Notes: generated by a model not told the origin, from the sequence alone. A DNA stretch of 64,000 nucleotides from JADGHX01 sp035760965 (GCA_035760965.1 DASTRY010000057.1:1-64000); one strand, 5' to 3'; shown: positions 7,924 to 15,972, counted from the first letter of the stretch. Numbers and translations are program-made.

Positions 7924-9191
7924 TGAGCGCACACACGCTCGCGGAAAAGATCCTGATGCGTGCGTCCGGTGCCGCAAGCGTGCGGGCCGGCGAGATCGTC
8001 GTCGCCAAGGTCGACCTCGCGATGATGCACGACTCGGGCGGGCCACGCCGCGTGGCCCCCTACCTGCAGCAGCTCGAGGCGAAGGTGTGGGATCCGGAGA
8101 AGGTGGTGCTCGTGAGCGATCACTACGTGCCGGCCGTGGATCCGCAGAGTGCCGCGATTCTTTCCCTCACCCGACGCTGGGCTCACGAGAACGGCATCAC
8201 GCGTTTTCATGACATGCAGGGCATCTGCCATGTCGTGCTCCAAGAATATGCACACCTGCGGCCCGGCATGTTGGTCGTGGGCGGAGATTCACATTCGCCG
8301 TCCGGAGGCGCGGTCGGAGCGTTCATGGTGGGCATCGGCGCAACGGAGATGGCTGGGGTCCTGGCCACAGGCGAGATCTGGCTGCGTGTGCCCGAGACCG
8401 TGCGCGTGAGCTGGACGGGCCAGCTCGCCGCGGGCGTCTGCGCCAAGGACATGATGCTCGCACTCTGCCGCGACCTCGGACAGAACAACGACTACAAAGC
8501 GATCGAATACTGCGGTTCGGCCGTGACCGCGTTGCCCATGGCAGAGCGTTTCGTCCTCTGCAACATGTCCGCGGAGCTCGGTGCGAAGACCGGCATGATC
8601 GCACCCGATGAGAAAACGCTCGCCGAGATTCGCGCGAACGGGGGCGACATCGCCGACTCCGCATTGCAGTGGCGTTCCGACGAGAACGCCGCGATCGAGC
8701 GTGTCGTCGAATTCGATGCGGGTCGGCTCGCTCCGCAGGTGGCCGCGCCGCACAGTCCGGGGAACAGTCTGGCGGTAGATCAAGTCGGCCGCGTGCGCAT
8801 CGATCAAGCGTATATCGGCGCGTGTACGGGAGCGAAGCTCACGGACTTGCAGATGGCCGCTCAGGTGCTCCGCGGCAAGAAAGTCGCTCCTCACGTGCGC
8901 TTGCTCGTTGCGCCCGCCTCTCTCCGCACGACGCAGCTCGCCGCGGCCGACGGCACGCTCGCCACGCTCACTGCCGCGGGCGCGATTCTGTTACCCACCG
9001 GCTGCGGAGCTTGCGCAGGATACGGCGCTGGCGTGCTGGCCGAAGGTGAGGTCTGCATCTCCTCCACCGCGCGCAACTTCAAGGGCCGCATGGGTCATGC
9101 CACCTCGCAGGTCTATCTCGGATCACCGTTCACGGTGGCGGCGTCGGCGGTCACCGGGCACGTGACTGATCCACGCGCGCTGCTCCACTGA
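7923..9191 (+). CDS. aconitase-family hydro-lyase, large subunit (LeuC-like)
   Basis: The protein has 422 residues. ATG 7923 shares one base with the preceding stop (TGATG). It has the 4Fe-4S cysteines in family spacing, Cys301 in GACTGAKL and Cys361/Cys364 in GCGACAGYG, and the substrate-loop GDSHS (residues 121-125). Large subunits of this size serve isopropylmalate isomerase, homoaconitase and dimethylmaleate hydratase. The gene sits in a catabolic unit with no leucine-pathway gene (no leuA or leuB), so leucine synthesis is unlikely. With the downstream small subunit it should hydrate or isomerise an unsaturated dicarboxylate. Dimethylmaleate or a methylene/methyl-glutaconate-like compound is a guess from the neighbouring lyase. 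Confidence 0.85.
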   Translation: MSAHTLAEKILMRASGAASVRAGEIVVAKVDLAMMHDSGGPRRVAPYLQQLEAKVWDPEKVVLVSDHYVPAVDPQSAAILSLTRRWAHENGITRFHDMQGICHVVLQEYAHLRPGMLVVGGDSHSPSGGAVGAFMVGIGATEMAGVLATGEIWLRVPETVRVSWTGQLAAGVCAKDMMLALCRDLGQNNDYKAIEYCGSAVTALPMAERFVLCNMSAELGAKTGMIAPDEKTLAEIRANGGDIADSALQWRSDENAAIERVVEFDAGRLAPQVAAPHSPGNSLAVDQVGRVRIDQAYIGACTGAKLTDLQMAAQVLRGKKVAPHVRLLVAPASLRTTQLAAADGTLATLTAAGAILLPTGCGACAGYGAGVLAEGEVCISSTARNFKGRMGHATSQVYLGSPFTVAASAVTGHVTDPRALLH

Positions 9192-9198
9192 GCCGATC

Positions 9199-9705
9199 AT
9201 GAGCGCCAAACTCGAAAACCTGCGCGGCCGCGCTTGGGTGTTCGGCGACAACATCGACACCGACTTGCTCGCGCCCGGCCATGCCATGCGCAAACCGCTC
9301 GCAGAGCTGGCCCAGCACTGCCTCGAGGCCATCGATCCGCAATTCGCGCGCAGTGTGCACCAAGGCGATTTCATCGTTGCCGGCACAGGATTCGGCATCG
9401 GCTCATCGCGCGAGCAAGCGGCGCAAGCGCTGGCTCATCTCGGCGTTGGCGCGGTGCTCGCCGTCGCGCCCGCGCGGATCTTCTATCGAAATGCGATAAA
9501 TCTCGGGCTACCTGTGGTGCGCTTTCCGCACGCCGACTCGGTACGCCCGGGCGACGATCTCGTCGTCGATCTCGTGCACGGTTGCGTCTACAACCTCACC
9601 CGCAATACCGAGCACGATTGCGAGCCTGTCCCCGAGTTTCTGCGCGACGTGCTGCAGGCCGGCGGTCTGATCCCGCATCTGCGTACACGCTTGCGGCGCC
9701 AATAG
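9199..9705 (+). CDS. aconitase-family hydro-lyase, small subunit (LeuD-like)
   Basis: The protein has 168 residues and is the swivel domain. The N-terminal GDNIDTDLLAPG and the loop GFGIGSSREQAAQAL are the family's two clear signatures. The second contains the Ser-Arg pair that binds substrate carboxylate at the domain interface. Its length fits archaeal-type and dimethylmaleate-hydratase-type small subunits better than the roughly 200-residue LeuD of E. coli. It begins seven bases after the large-subunit stop and must form a heterodimer with it. The Shine-Dalgarno sequence is weak, which suggests coupling. Confidence 0.86.
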   Translation: MSAKLENLRGRAWVFGDNIDTDLLAPGHAMRKPLAELAQHCLEAIDPQFARSVHQGDFIVAGTGFGIGSSREQAAQALAHLGVGAVLAVAPARIFYRNAINLGLPVVRFPHADSVRPGDDLVVDLVHGCVYNLTRNTEHDCEPVPEFLRDVLQAGGLIPHLRTRLRRQ

Positions 9706-9726
9706 TTCCCACAGGAGATTTCTGCG

Positions 9727-10887
9727 ATGCCCTCCGACCTCTCGGACTTCCTCGACGTGCGCGGCCTTCTGAGCGAGGAAGAGCAAATGGTACAGGCCTC
9801 GGTTGCGCGCTTCGTCGATGACCAGGTGCTGCCGATCATCCGGGCGTGCTTCGAAGAGCACCGGTTTCCGAAGGAGCTGATCCCGGAGCTCGCCGGGCTC
9901 GGCCTGCTCGGCTCGTCCATCGACGGCTACGGTTGCGCCGGCTTGAACGGCGTGAGCTACGGACTGATCTGCCAAGAGCTCGAGCGCGGCGACTCGGGCC
10001 TGCGTAGTTTCGTATCCGTGCAATCCTCGCTGTGCATGTACCCGATTCATGCATTCGGCTCGGAAGAGCAGAAAGAGAAATATCTGCCGCGGATGGCGCG
10101 GGGCGAGCTGATCGGCTGCTTCGGCCTTACGGAACCGCATGGCGGCTCCGATCCGGCGAACATGAAGACGCACGCGAAGCGCAACGGCAGCGATTGGGTG
10201 ATCAACGGCGCAAAGATGTGGATCACGAACGGCGCCATCGCCGATCTGTGCATCGTATGGGCACAGACCGACGAGGGTATCCGCGGATTCATTGTCGAAA
10301 AGGGAACGCCGGGCTTCGCCGCGCCGGAAATCGAGCGCAAGTTCTCGCTTCGTGCATCGGTCACCTCCGCCCTCTTCTTCGACAACGTGCGTGTGCCTGC
10401 CGAGAACATCCTCCCGGGCGCGCGCGGATTGAAGGGGCCGCTGTCCTGCCTGACGCAAGCGCGCTTCGGCATCGCCTGGGGAGCGATCGGCGCGGCGCAG
10501 GCGTGTCTACGCGAGCTGCTCGAGTACTCCAAGACACGCGTTCTGTTCGGACGACCCCTTGCTGCCAATCAGGCGATCCAGATGCGACTGGCGGACTGGG
10601 CGCGCCGCATCACCACCGCACAGCTCCTTGCGGTGCAGCTCGGCCGTCTGAAGGATCGCGGTGAAATGACACCCGTTCAGGTGTCGCTGGCAAAGTGGAA
10701 CAACTGTCGCATGGCGCTCGACATTGCGCGCGACGCACGGGACATGCTCGGCGGCTCGGGCATCAGTGCGGAGTTCGCGCCGATCCGCCACATGCTCAAC
10801 CTCGAGAGCGTGATCACTTACGAGGGGACGGAGACGATTCATCAGCTCGCGGTCGGGCGCGAGCTCACGGGAATCAGCGCGTTCTAG
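9727..10887 (+). CDS. glutaryl-CoA-dehydrogenase-like acyl-CoA dehydrogenase
   Basis: The protein has 386 residues and is an FAD enzyme. The stretch GLRSFVSVQSSL (residues 91-102) carries the Arg-Ser pair (Arg93, Ser94) that in glutaryl-CoA dehydrogenase grips the distal carboxylate of glutaryl-CoA. GCFGLTEPHGGSDP is the FAD-binding motif, and TYEGTETIH near the end holds the catalytic base Glu366. Those residues point to a dicarboxylyl-CoA substrate and oxidation with possible decarboxylation. Electrons would go to ETF, which is not encoded here. AGGAG lies ahead of the ATG. It is the last gene of the five-gene unit, followed by a strong hairpin. A chromosomal lysine/tryptophan-pathway gcdH is an alternative reading, but the context favours a dedicated copy. 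Confidence 0.87.
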   Translation: MPSDLSDFLDVRGLLSEEEQMVQASVARFVDDQVLPIIRACFEEHRFPKELIPELAGLGLLGSSIDGYGCAGLNGVSYGLICQELERGDSGLRSFVSVQSSLCMYPIHAFGSEEQKEKYLPRMARGELIGCFGLTEPHGGSDPANMKTHAKRNGSDWVINGAKMWITNGAIADLCIVWAQTDEGIRGFIVEKGTPGFAAPEIERKFSLRASVTSALFFDNVRVPAENILPGARGLKGPLSCLTQARFGIAWGAIGAAQACLRELLEYSKTRVLFGRPLAANQAIQMRLADWARRITTAQLLAVQLGRLKDRGEMTPVQVSLAKWNNCRMALDIARDARDMLGGSGISAEFAPIRHMLNLESVITYEGTETIHQLAVGRELTGISAF

Positions 10888-10909
10888 GCACGCGCTTGGT
10901 GCCGGCGCC

Positions 10910-10940
10910 GGCGGGGTCGCGCGATATCGCGGACCCCGCC
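10910..10940. terminator. hairpin between converging acyl-CoA dehydrogenase and TonB receptor
   Basis: A perfect 9-bp stem GGCGGGGTC/GACCCCGCC (10910-10918 with 10932-10940) has a self-complementary inner part around GCGATATCGC. There is no U-run on either side. It lies between two converging stops (10887 and 10961) and can serve both directions. Confidence 0.6.
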
Positions 10941-10960
10941 AACGCCAGAGCTCGCCGCTA

Positions 10961-13177
10961 TCAGAACGTCACACCCAGGCGGAACATCACCGTCCGCGGC
11001 TCATTCGGATAACCCGTGATCTGCGGCGCCGTGGGGCTCGCGAGCTGCACACCGTTCATGATGTAGTGCGCATTCGTGACGTTGCGGCTTTCGACTGCAG
11101 CCTTGTATCGACCCGACGGGTCGACCCACGAAATGGACGCATTGAAGATATCGGCCTGCTCGGGCTGGAACACCGACAGCTCGTTCGAGAGGTTCGTCCA
11201 ATACGCGCTGTTGTAGTTCCAGGACGCGTTCAAGGTCATGCGACCTGGAATGAACGCGAGCACCGGCGAGTAGCGGATGCCGGTCGTCAGCTTGCGGGGC
11301 ACGAGCGCTTTCAGATGGTTGTGCGAGCAATCCACCACGACCGTGTTGGAAAGCGAACAGTTGAAAGGCGCTGTGTAGTGACCCCGCATCACCGAGCCGG
11401 AGGCATAGATCTGCAGCGAATCGAGCGCTTGCCAGGTCGGCTCGTACTCGATGCCCTCCACGATGGCCCCCGTGGCATTGGTCGTGTAGCTCGTCGTCGT
11501 GCCGGGGAAGAATTGCGGGAGCTGCATGCCCGCGTACTCCGCGCGGAATATCGCAACATTGAGGCGTAGGCGTCCGCTGAGCGTCGTGACTTTACCGCCC
11601 GCTTCGTAGCTCTTCACGTTCTCCGGATCGTACGGCACGGGCCGTCCCATCTGACCGCCGCCGATGCTATTCGCGGGCGGCACGGGGTTGAAGCCACCCG
11701 ATTTGAACCCTTCCGTATAGGACGCATACGTCAGGAGGTCGTTCGTGATCTGCCAATTGACGCCGAGCTTCACCGTGTTGGCTTTGAAGGTCTTGCTGTC
11801 CGACTGCGGAGCAGCAATCTGTAGGCGGTAGAACTGCGTGAAGTCGGCTGTTTCCTCGGTATGGCGCGCACCGACGGTGAAGCCGAGGCCGTTGTCCAAG
11901 GTGTACGTTCCTTGCGCATACGCGGCCCAGGCGTCGACGCCACGATCCTGATCGATCGTGGGGCTATCCAAAGCGATAGAGCGACTCGATCCCTTCTCGT
12001 TGTAGTAGTAGAGCCCGCCAACGCCCTTGATACGCTCCGCTGAGTACGTCGTGTTGAGCTCGTGGCTGTACCACTGGACGCGGGCGCGACCTTCGTTCGC
12101 ACCGGCCGGCGCTGCCGTGCCATTCTCGAATGCGATCTGCGCCGCACGGGCGAGCGTGAGTGACACGGTGCCGTCGCTGAACGTGCGCAGGTTGCCTATA
12201 CCTCCGATGTAGTTCACATCGAACGGGCCGTGCCGCCAAGTGGCATGCAGCGAACCGCCGTCGTTGTACAGAAACGGGTGACCCGGATCGCCCAAGTTTT
12301 CCGTGATGGTGAGATCGCGATTTCGCGTACCGTTCGCCTGCGTGCCCACGACATTGGGCGCCACGAGTAGCGGCACCCCGTACGTCGGCTCCGAGTAATC
12401 CTGGATGAAGTGGTACTCGAGCTGAAATTCGAGGTTGTCGGTCGGCGTGTACAGGAGCTTCACGCGCTCGGCGCTGTTCTCGGTGTCGCCGACGCGGCGA
12501 TGGTAGTACGGTGAATACAGGTAGCCATCATGCTCGTTTTTCGAGCCACTCAACGAAAATGCGAGCTTGCCGTCGATGAGGGGGCCGCTGAGGTACCCCT
12601 TGGCGCTGAGCGCATTCCAGTCGCCGGCGGCCAGCTCGGCACTACCGGTCCAGTCGAACGTCGGGCGCTTGGTGATGATCTTGATCGCACCACCTGAGGA
12701 GTTACGGCCATACAGCGTGCCTTGCGGGCCGCGCAGCACCTCGACCGAGCCGACGTCGAAGAAATCGAAGAACGCGCCGTTGACGCGCGGCTGGATCACA
12801 TCGTCGATGTAGACGCCGACGCCCTGATCGAAATGGATACCGCTGTTTTCCTGCCCGGCACCGCGCATGACGATGCGCGCGTTGTTGCTGCTGTTGATGT
12901 TCGGCATGATCACGGTGCCCGGAATTTCCGCGCCGGCCTGCCAAACGTTGCTGATCTGCTTATCGCTCAGAGCATCCGCGGACATCGCGGTAACGGCCAC
13001 GGGAGTGGTCTGCACGGTCGAACGGTAGCGCTCCGCCGTGATGCTCACCTCTTCCATGGGCGCGGTCTTCTCCTCCTGCGTGGTGGCCGTCTGTGCGCCG
13101 ACGACCGCAGGAACGAGCGCCGAGACCGCCGTCAGCAGCGAGCCACAGGTTGCTTTGGAATTGAGACGACTCGCCAT
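10961..13177 (-). CDS. TonB-dependent outer-membrane receptor
   Basis: The protein has 738 residues. A signal peptide ends near VVGAQT (residue 30). A TonB-box-like EEVSITAER (42-50) follows, then a plug domain (to about residue 165) with YIDDV, EVLRGPQGTLYGRNSSGGAIKIITKRP and MRGAG. The rest is a beta-barrel ending in the aromatic C-terminus LGVTF expected for outer-membrane assembly. It is of the sphingomonad-like class often linked to catabolic genes rather than a siderophore receptor proven by context, and no iron-uptake gene is near. It probably imports the island's substrate or a bulky precursor. It reads away from operator site 4, with GGGGGAGGGG before the ATG. Confidence 0.92.
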   Translation of the reverse strand: MASRLNSKATCGSLLTAVSALVPAVVGAQTATTQEEKTAPMEEVSITAERYRSTVQTTPVAVTAMSADALSDKQISNVWQAGAEIPGTVIMPNINSSNNARIVMRGAGQENSGIHFDQGVGVYIDDVIQPRVNGAFFDFFDVGSVEVLRGPQGTLYGRNSSGGAIKIITKRPTFDWTGSAELAAGDWNALSAKGYLSGPLIDGKLAFSLSGSKNEHDGYLYSPYYHRRVGDTENSAERVKLLYTPTDNLEFQLEYHFIQDYSEPTYGVPLLVAPNVVGTQANGTRNRDLTITENLGDPGHPFLYNDGGSLHATWRHGPFDVNYIGGIGNLRTFSDGTVSLTLARAAQIAFENGTAAPAGANEGRARVQWYSHELNTTYSAERIKGVGGLYYYNEKGSSRSIALDSPTIDQDRGVDAWAAYAQGTYTLDNGLGFTVGARHTEETADFTQFYRLQIAAPQSDSKTFKANTVKLGVNWQITNDLLTYASYTEGFKSGGFNPVPPANSIGGGQMGRPVPYDPENVKSYEAGGKVTTLSGRLRLNVAIFRAEYAGMQLPQFFPGTTTSYTTNATGAIVEGIEYEPTWQALDSLQIYASGSVMRGHYTAPFNCSLSNTVVVDCSHNHLKALVPRKLTTGIRYSPVLAFIPGRMTLNASWNYNSAYWTNLSNELSVFQPEQADIFNASISWVDPSGRYKAAVESRNVTNAHYIMNGVQLASPTAPQITGYPNEPRTVMFRLGVTF

Positions 13178-13240
13178 CTACCCCTCCCCCGAATGCATGT
13201 GTACGTATGGAAATCAGGCTAACTCGGCGAACATTTGACC

Positions 13241-13266
13241 GTCAACACTTAGTTATCGAGGTTGAC
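13241..13266. promoter_or_regulatory. putative island operator, site 4
   Basis: A perfect 6-bp outer dyad GTCAAC/GTTGAC (13241-13246 with 13261-13266) encloses GTTATC (13252-13257). A second partial copy, CGAGGTTACC, follows directly. The site lies between the divergent TonB receptor (start 13177) and the 168-residue secreted protein (start 13298). Confidence 0.55.
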
Positions 13267-13297
13267 GAGGTTACCGTCGCTAGCTAATTTGCGGCGT

Positions 13298-13804
13298 ATG
13301 AGCAACAGCCATCCAGGGCGGGGTACGGGCGGCGCGGTTGCGCTCGCCCTATGTGCCGCACTCATCGGAGGCGCGAACGGCGCGACCCCTACAGACCATG
13401 CGCTGCTCGGGGAGTGGCGGTTCGACCCGGCAGCGTCGCGCTTCGATGGCGGCGTTCCATATACGCGCGCCACGAGCCGCTTCATCGCCACTGCGACGTG
13501 CATACAGGTCGTCGTCGAGATCGTGGAGGGCAACGCTCGTCACATCAGGTTCGAGTACTGCGACCGCGGCGACGGCAGCGACGCCGCCGTCAATGGCAAC
13601 CCGTTCTACGAGACAGAGAGCACCGTCTGGCCCACTCGTCGTATCGCGGTGCGCACTGAAAAGCGGCGCGGCGTCGTCACCGGCACCACGATGATGACCG
13701 TAGCCGAGGACGGGAAGTCCTACACCGCGACGGCCAGCCGCAAGCGGCCGGACGGAATCCAGTACAACTCCACCATCGTCTGGCGGCGTGTCGAGCCACG
13801 CTGA
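13298..13804 (+). CDS. secreted protein of unknown function
   Basis: The protein has 168 residues and I do not recognise its family. The ATG at 13298 is preferred over an in-frame start at 13262 because the latter falls inside operator site 4. It has a hydrophobic signal segment (GGAVALALCAALIGG) with likely cleavage near residue 28. The mature part begins LLGEWRFDPAASRFDGG and has two cysteines (near residues 55 and 75) that could form a disulfide in the periplasm. A phrase like LLGEWR followed by alternating strands suggests a small lipocalin-like beta-barrel, as in several secreted proteins next to TonB receptors (weak inference). It shares regulation with the receptor. Confidence 0.65.
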   Translation: MSNSHPGRGTGGAVALALCAALIGGANGATPTDHALLGEWRFDPAASRFDGGVPYTRATSRFIATATCIQVVVEIVEGNARHIRFEYCDRGDGSDAAVNGNPFYETESTVWPTRRIAVRTEKRRGVVTGTTMMTVAEDGKSYTATASRKRPDGIQYNSTIVWRRVEPR

Positions 13805-13822
13805 GGCGGCTCGCACGCTGGA

Positions 13823-14782
13823 TCAGGACTCGATCAGCTCGATCAGCTCGCCCGCTGGTCCCCGCAGCGTCGCGACGCGTCGATCCCGGAACGGCTCGAG
13901 CCGGTTCTTGGTGGGCTTGGCGATGAATGCCGGCGAATGTTTGTCGAAGCTCGTGCATTCGAGGCTCACGACTGCCAGACCTCCGGGCAACCCTCCGGGG
14001 ATCGCGGGCTCGCGGCGCTTGCCGTTTGGCCCGTGCTGATCGATCTCGATCTTCGCCCCCTCCTTCAGTGTGACAACCGAGAGTTGCATGGTGGGCAGTC
14101 GACGAATCGGGCTGGCAACGTTGCCGAACGTCGACTTGTACCACTCGAGGGCCGCCGGCAGATCCGGCGTCGTCTGAGTGGCAATGAAACAGCGACCGAC
14201 GAAGGACTCCGCGACCGCGAGGTCGGGCCGCCTCTCGGTGATCCATGTGAGATTGAGACGCTCACCGGCGGGACCGCGAGCGCCTAGCGCCTTCAGGTAC
14301 GGGTACGTCGGTACGAGACTCGGCGGCCCACGCACCACGAATGGTGAATCCTTCAGCTTCTCGTAGAGCTCGTCGCTGTTCTGAACCGTGATCTCTATGG
14401 CTCGCCACCCATAGGTATCCGCTTCCGCGGGATCCTGCGAGGCGGGCTGCTCGACGAACCTGATGTACGTCGGCTCGCCACTCGCGGGCCCGACGATGAT
14501 GTAGGGCTTGCCCGCGAGCGCCGGTGCATTCCAGCTCTTGGCTGTCGCCGCGGCAAGCTTCCCACGCGCGATGAGCTTGTAGCCCATGATCTGCGTCCAG
14601 GCTCTTTCGACTTCGGGCAGCGACGGGGCCGTGTGCGTGAGGGCGCGAATGGCACCGAGCGTCGGTTGTGCTGGCGCAGCGGACTCCGGTGCGGATTGTG
14701 CCAGCGCGCGAGCGACCCCACCCGCGAGCGGCAGCAATGCGCCCGCGGCAACCCCCTGGATCAGTCGTCGTCTGTCGATCAT
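13823..14782 (-). CDS. exported VOC-family protein with Tat-like signal
   Basis: The protein has 319 residues. The N-terminus DRRRLIQGVAAGALLPLAGG is a twin-arginine-like signal, so the protein is probably folded, perhaps metallated, before export. Two VOC modules follow: residues about 45-165 (HTAPSLPEVERAWTQIMGY and a later beta-alpha unit) and about 190-315 (with AALEWYKSTFG and a closing GPAGELIELIES). VOC enzymes include extradiol dioxygenases, glyoxalases and epimerases. An exported one is uncommon. It resembles the fragment at 1-201. GGGGGAG precedes the ATG. It is divergent from the 372-residue exported protein over operator site 5. The activity is not predicted. Confidence 0.75.
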   Translation of the reverse strand: MIDRRRLIQGVAAGALLPLAGGVARALAQSAPESAAPAQPTLGAIRALTHTAPSLPEVERAWTQIMGYKLIARGKLAAATAKSWNAPALAGKPYIIVGPASGEPTYIRFVEQPASQDPAEADTYGWRAIEITVQNSDELYEKLKDSPFVVRGPPSLVPTYPYLKALGARGPAGERLNLTWITERRPDLAVAESFVGRCFIATQTTPDLPAALEWYKSTFGNVASPIRRLPTMQLSVVTLKEGAKIEIDQHGPNGKRREPAIPGGLPGGLAVVSLECTSFDKHSPAFIAKPTKNRLEPFRDRRVATLRGPAGELIELIES

Positions 14783-14803
14783 TCAATCTCCCCCTTCGTT
14801 TGC

Positions 14804-14827
14804 GACTTAGATAACATAGATATCTAA
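14804..14827. promoter_or_regulatory. putative island operator, site 5
   Basis: GTTATC reads on the minus strand (14810-14815), followed by TAAGTCG. A perfect dyad TTAGATA-N7-TATCTAA (14807-14813 with 14821-14827) covers the core. The site lies 25 bases from the VOC start and 27 bases from the start of the 372-residue gene. Confidence 0.5.
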
Positions 14828-14853
14828 CTCTGACAAACGGGGAGAGCGAAATC

Positions 14854-15972
14854 ATGCGCAGCCTGCTCACCGCCTGCCTCGCAGGCCTACTCATCGCCGG
14901 ATTCTCGCTCAGCGATGCAGCGGCCGCGGCCGCCGGCTCTGGAATGAGACCGGGTCCGGCGGTCTGGATCGAGGAATACTGGGAGGTCAAACCGGGCAAG
15001 CTCGATGAGTTCGTCAAGACCTATCGAAGCGAGGTCTACTCGCTCGCTCGCAAAGTGCCCGGCTACCGCGGCTACACGATCCTCACGAACATCCCGGATG
15101 GCAGCGGCTTCCCGCCCGTGCCGCGCATGCCCGATGCCACGCTGACGCCGCACTATGGCATTCAGCTGCAGGGCAAGATGCTCACCGAGCGGTCGATCGA
15201 CCTCGGCAACCTCCTCAGGCGCACGCACAACGTCATCGTGATTCACACACTGCAGACGTGGGCGGAATCGCGCTCATTCCGCGCCAACATGGAGGCTGCG
15301 TATGCCGATGCGCATCACGGCGCCAAGCTGGCGGATCATCTCGCGGCGACGCTGTTTCCTCTGGCGAACAACTATTGGGAGACGCCCTTCCGCCTGGTCG
15401 AGACCGGCTTGCCCGTCGACGCGCACTCTGGCCGCGACGCCGATGGCCTCGACTTGGAGCCGCACGCTTCGAGCCCTGCCGAGTGGTACAAGGAATACTT
15501 CGAGGTCACTGCAGAGGATCTGCCGGCATTCGTCGAGGCCTACCGCAACAACACGTTCGCGACCATGAGCCAGATCCCCGGCTACAAAGGGGTCACGATC
15601 CTCACGACGTTGGCACCGAATCCCACCGAAGCAGCTCGCACGAAGTACCGCGGCGAGATGCTCGGCGGGCCCGATGCCTTCTACGTGGCGCAACCGGGCG
15701 TGATGATGGACGGTACGATTCGCACCGACACATCCATCAACTACTCGCTGCTCTTCAAGCCGACGTTCACGATCATCACGTATTACCAGTTTCCGCCGGG
15801 CGTGAAGATGCTCGAAGAGATGCAGCGGATATTCGCGCGGGAGCATCCTGGAGAGGACCGCATCAAGAAGGTCACGCGGGAATTCTTTCCACACATTCAA
15901 AACCATTGGGACATGCACTATCGCGCGATCGAGACGAGCTTGGTCCCGCTTCCACCGAATCGAGGCAACTGA
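14854..15972 (+). CDS. exported protein with two copies of an ABM/NIPSNAP-like domain
   Basis: The protein has 372 residues. A signal peptide (LLTACLAGLLIAGFSL, cleavage near residue 27) is followed by two related halves. Residues 38-80 (EEYWEVKPGKLDEFVKTYR ... VPGYRGYTIL) match 212-252 (KEYFEVTAEDLPAFVEAYR ... IPGYKGVTIL), and the halves end alike in NNYWETPFRLVET (172-184) and QNHWDMHYRAIET. The strand-helix pattern with VKPGKLDEF resembles ferredoxin-like alpha/beta barrel proteins of the ABM/NIPSNAP kind, which work as dimers. A tandem copy could make the dimer inside one chain (inference). It is probably periplasmic. GGGGAGAG precedes the ATG. It is the last island gene on the right, under site 5. 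The function is unknown. Confidence 0.75.
   Translation: MRSLLTACLAGLLIAGFSLSDAAAAAAGSGMRPGPAVWIEEYWEVKPGKLDEFVKTYRSEVYSLARKVPGYRGYTILTNIPDGSGFPPVPRMPDATLTPHYGIQLQGKMLTERSIDLGNLLRRTHNVIVIHTLQTWAESRSFRANMEAAYADAHHGAKLADHLAATLFPLANNYWETPFRLVETGLPVDAHSGRDADGLDLEPHASSPAEWYKEYFEVTAEDLPAFVEAYRNNTFATMSQIPGYKGVTILTTLAPNPTEAARTKYRGEMLGGPDAFYVAQPGVMMDGTIRTDTSINYSLLFKPTFTIITYYQFPPGVKMLEEMQRIFAREHPGEDRIKKVTREFFPHIQNHWDMHYRAIETSLVPLPPNRGN

Noticed and set aside
7923..9705. LeuC/LeuD-like pair as leucine biosynthesis genes
   Set aside because: No leuA or leuB nearby, short subunits and a purely catabolic neighbourhood under the island operator.
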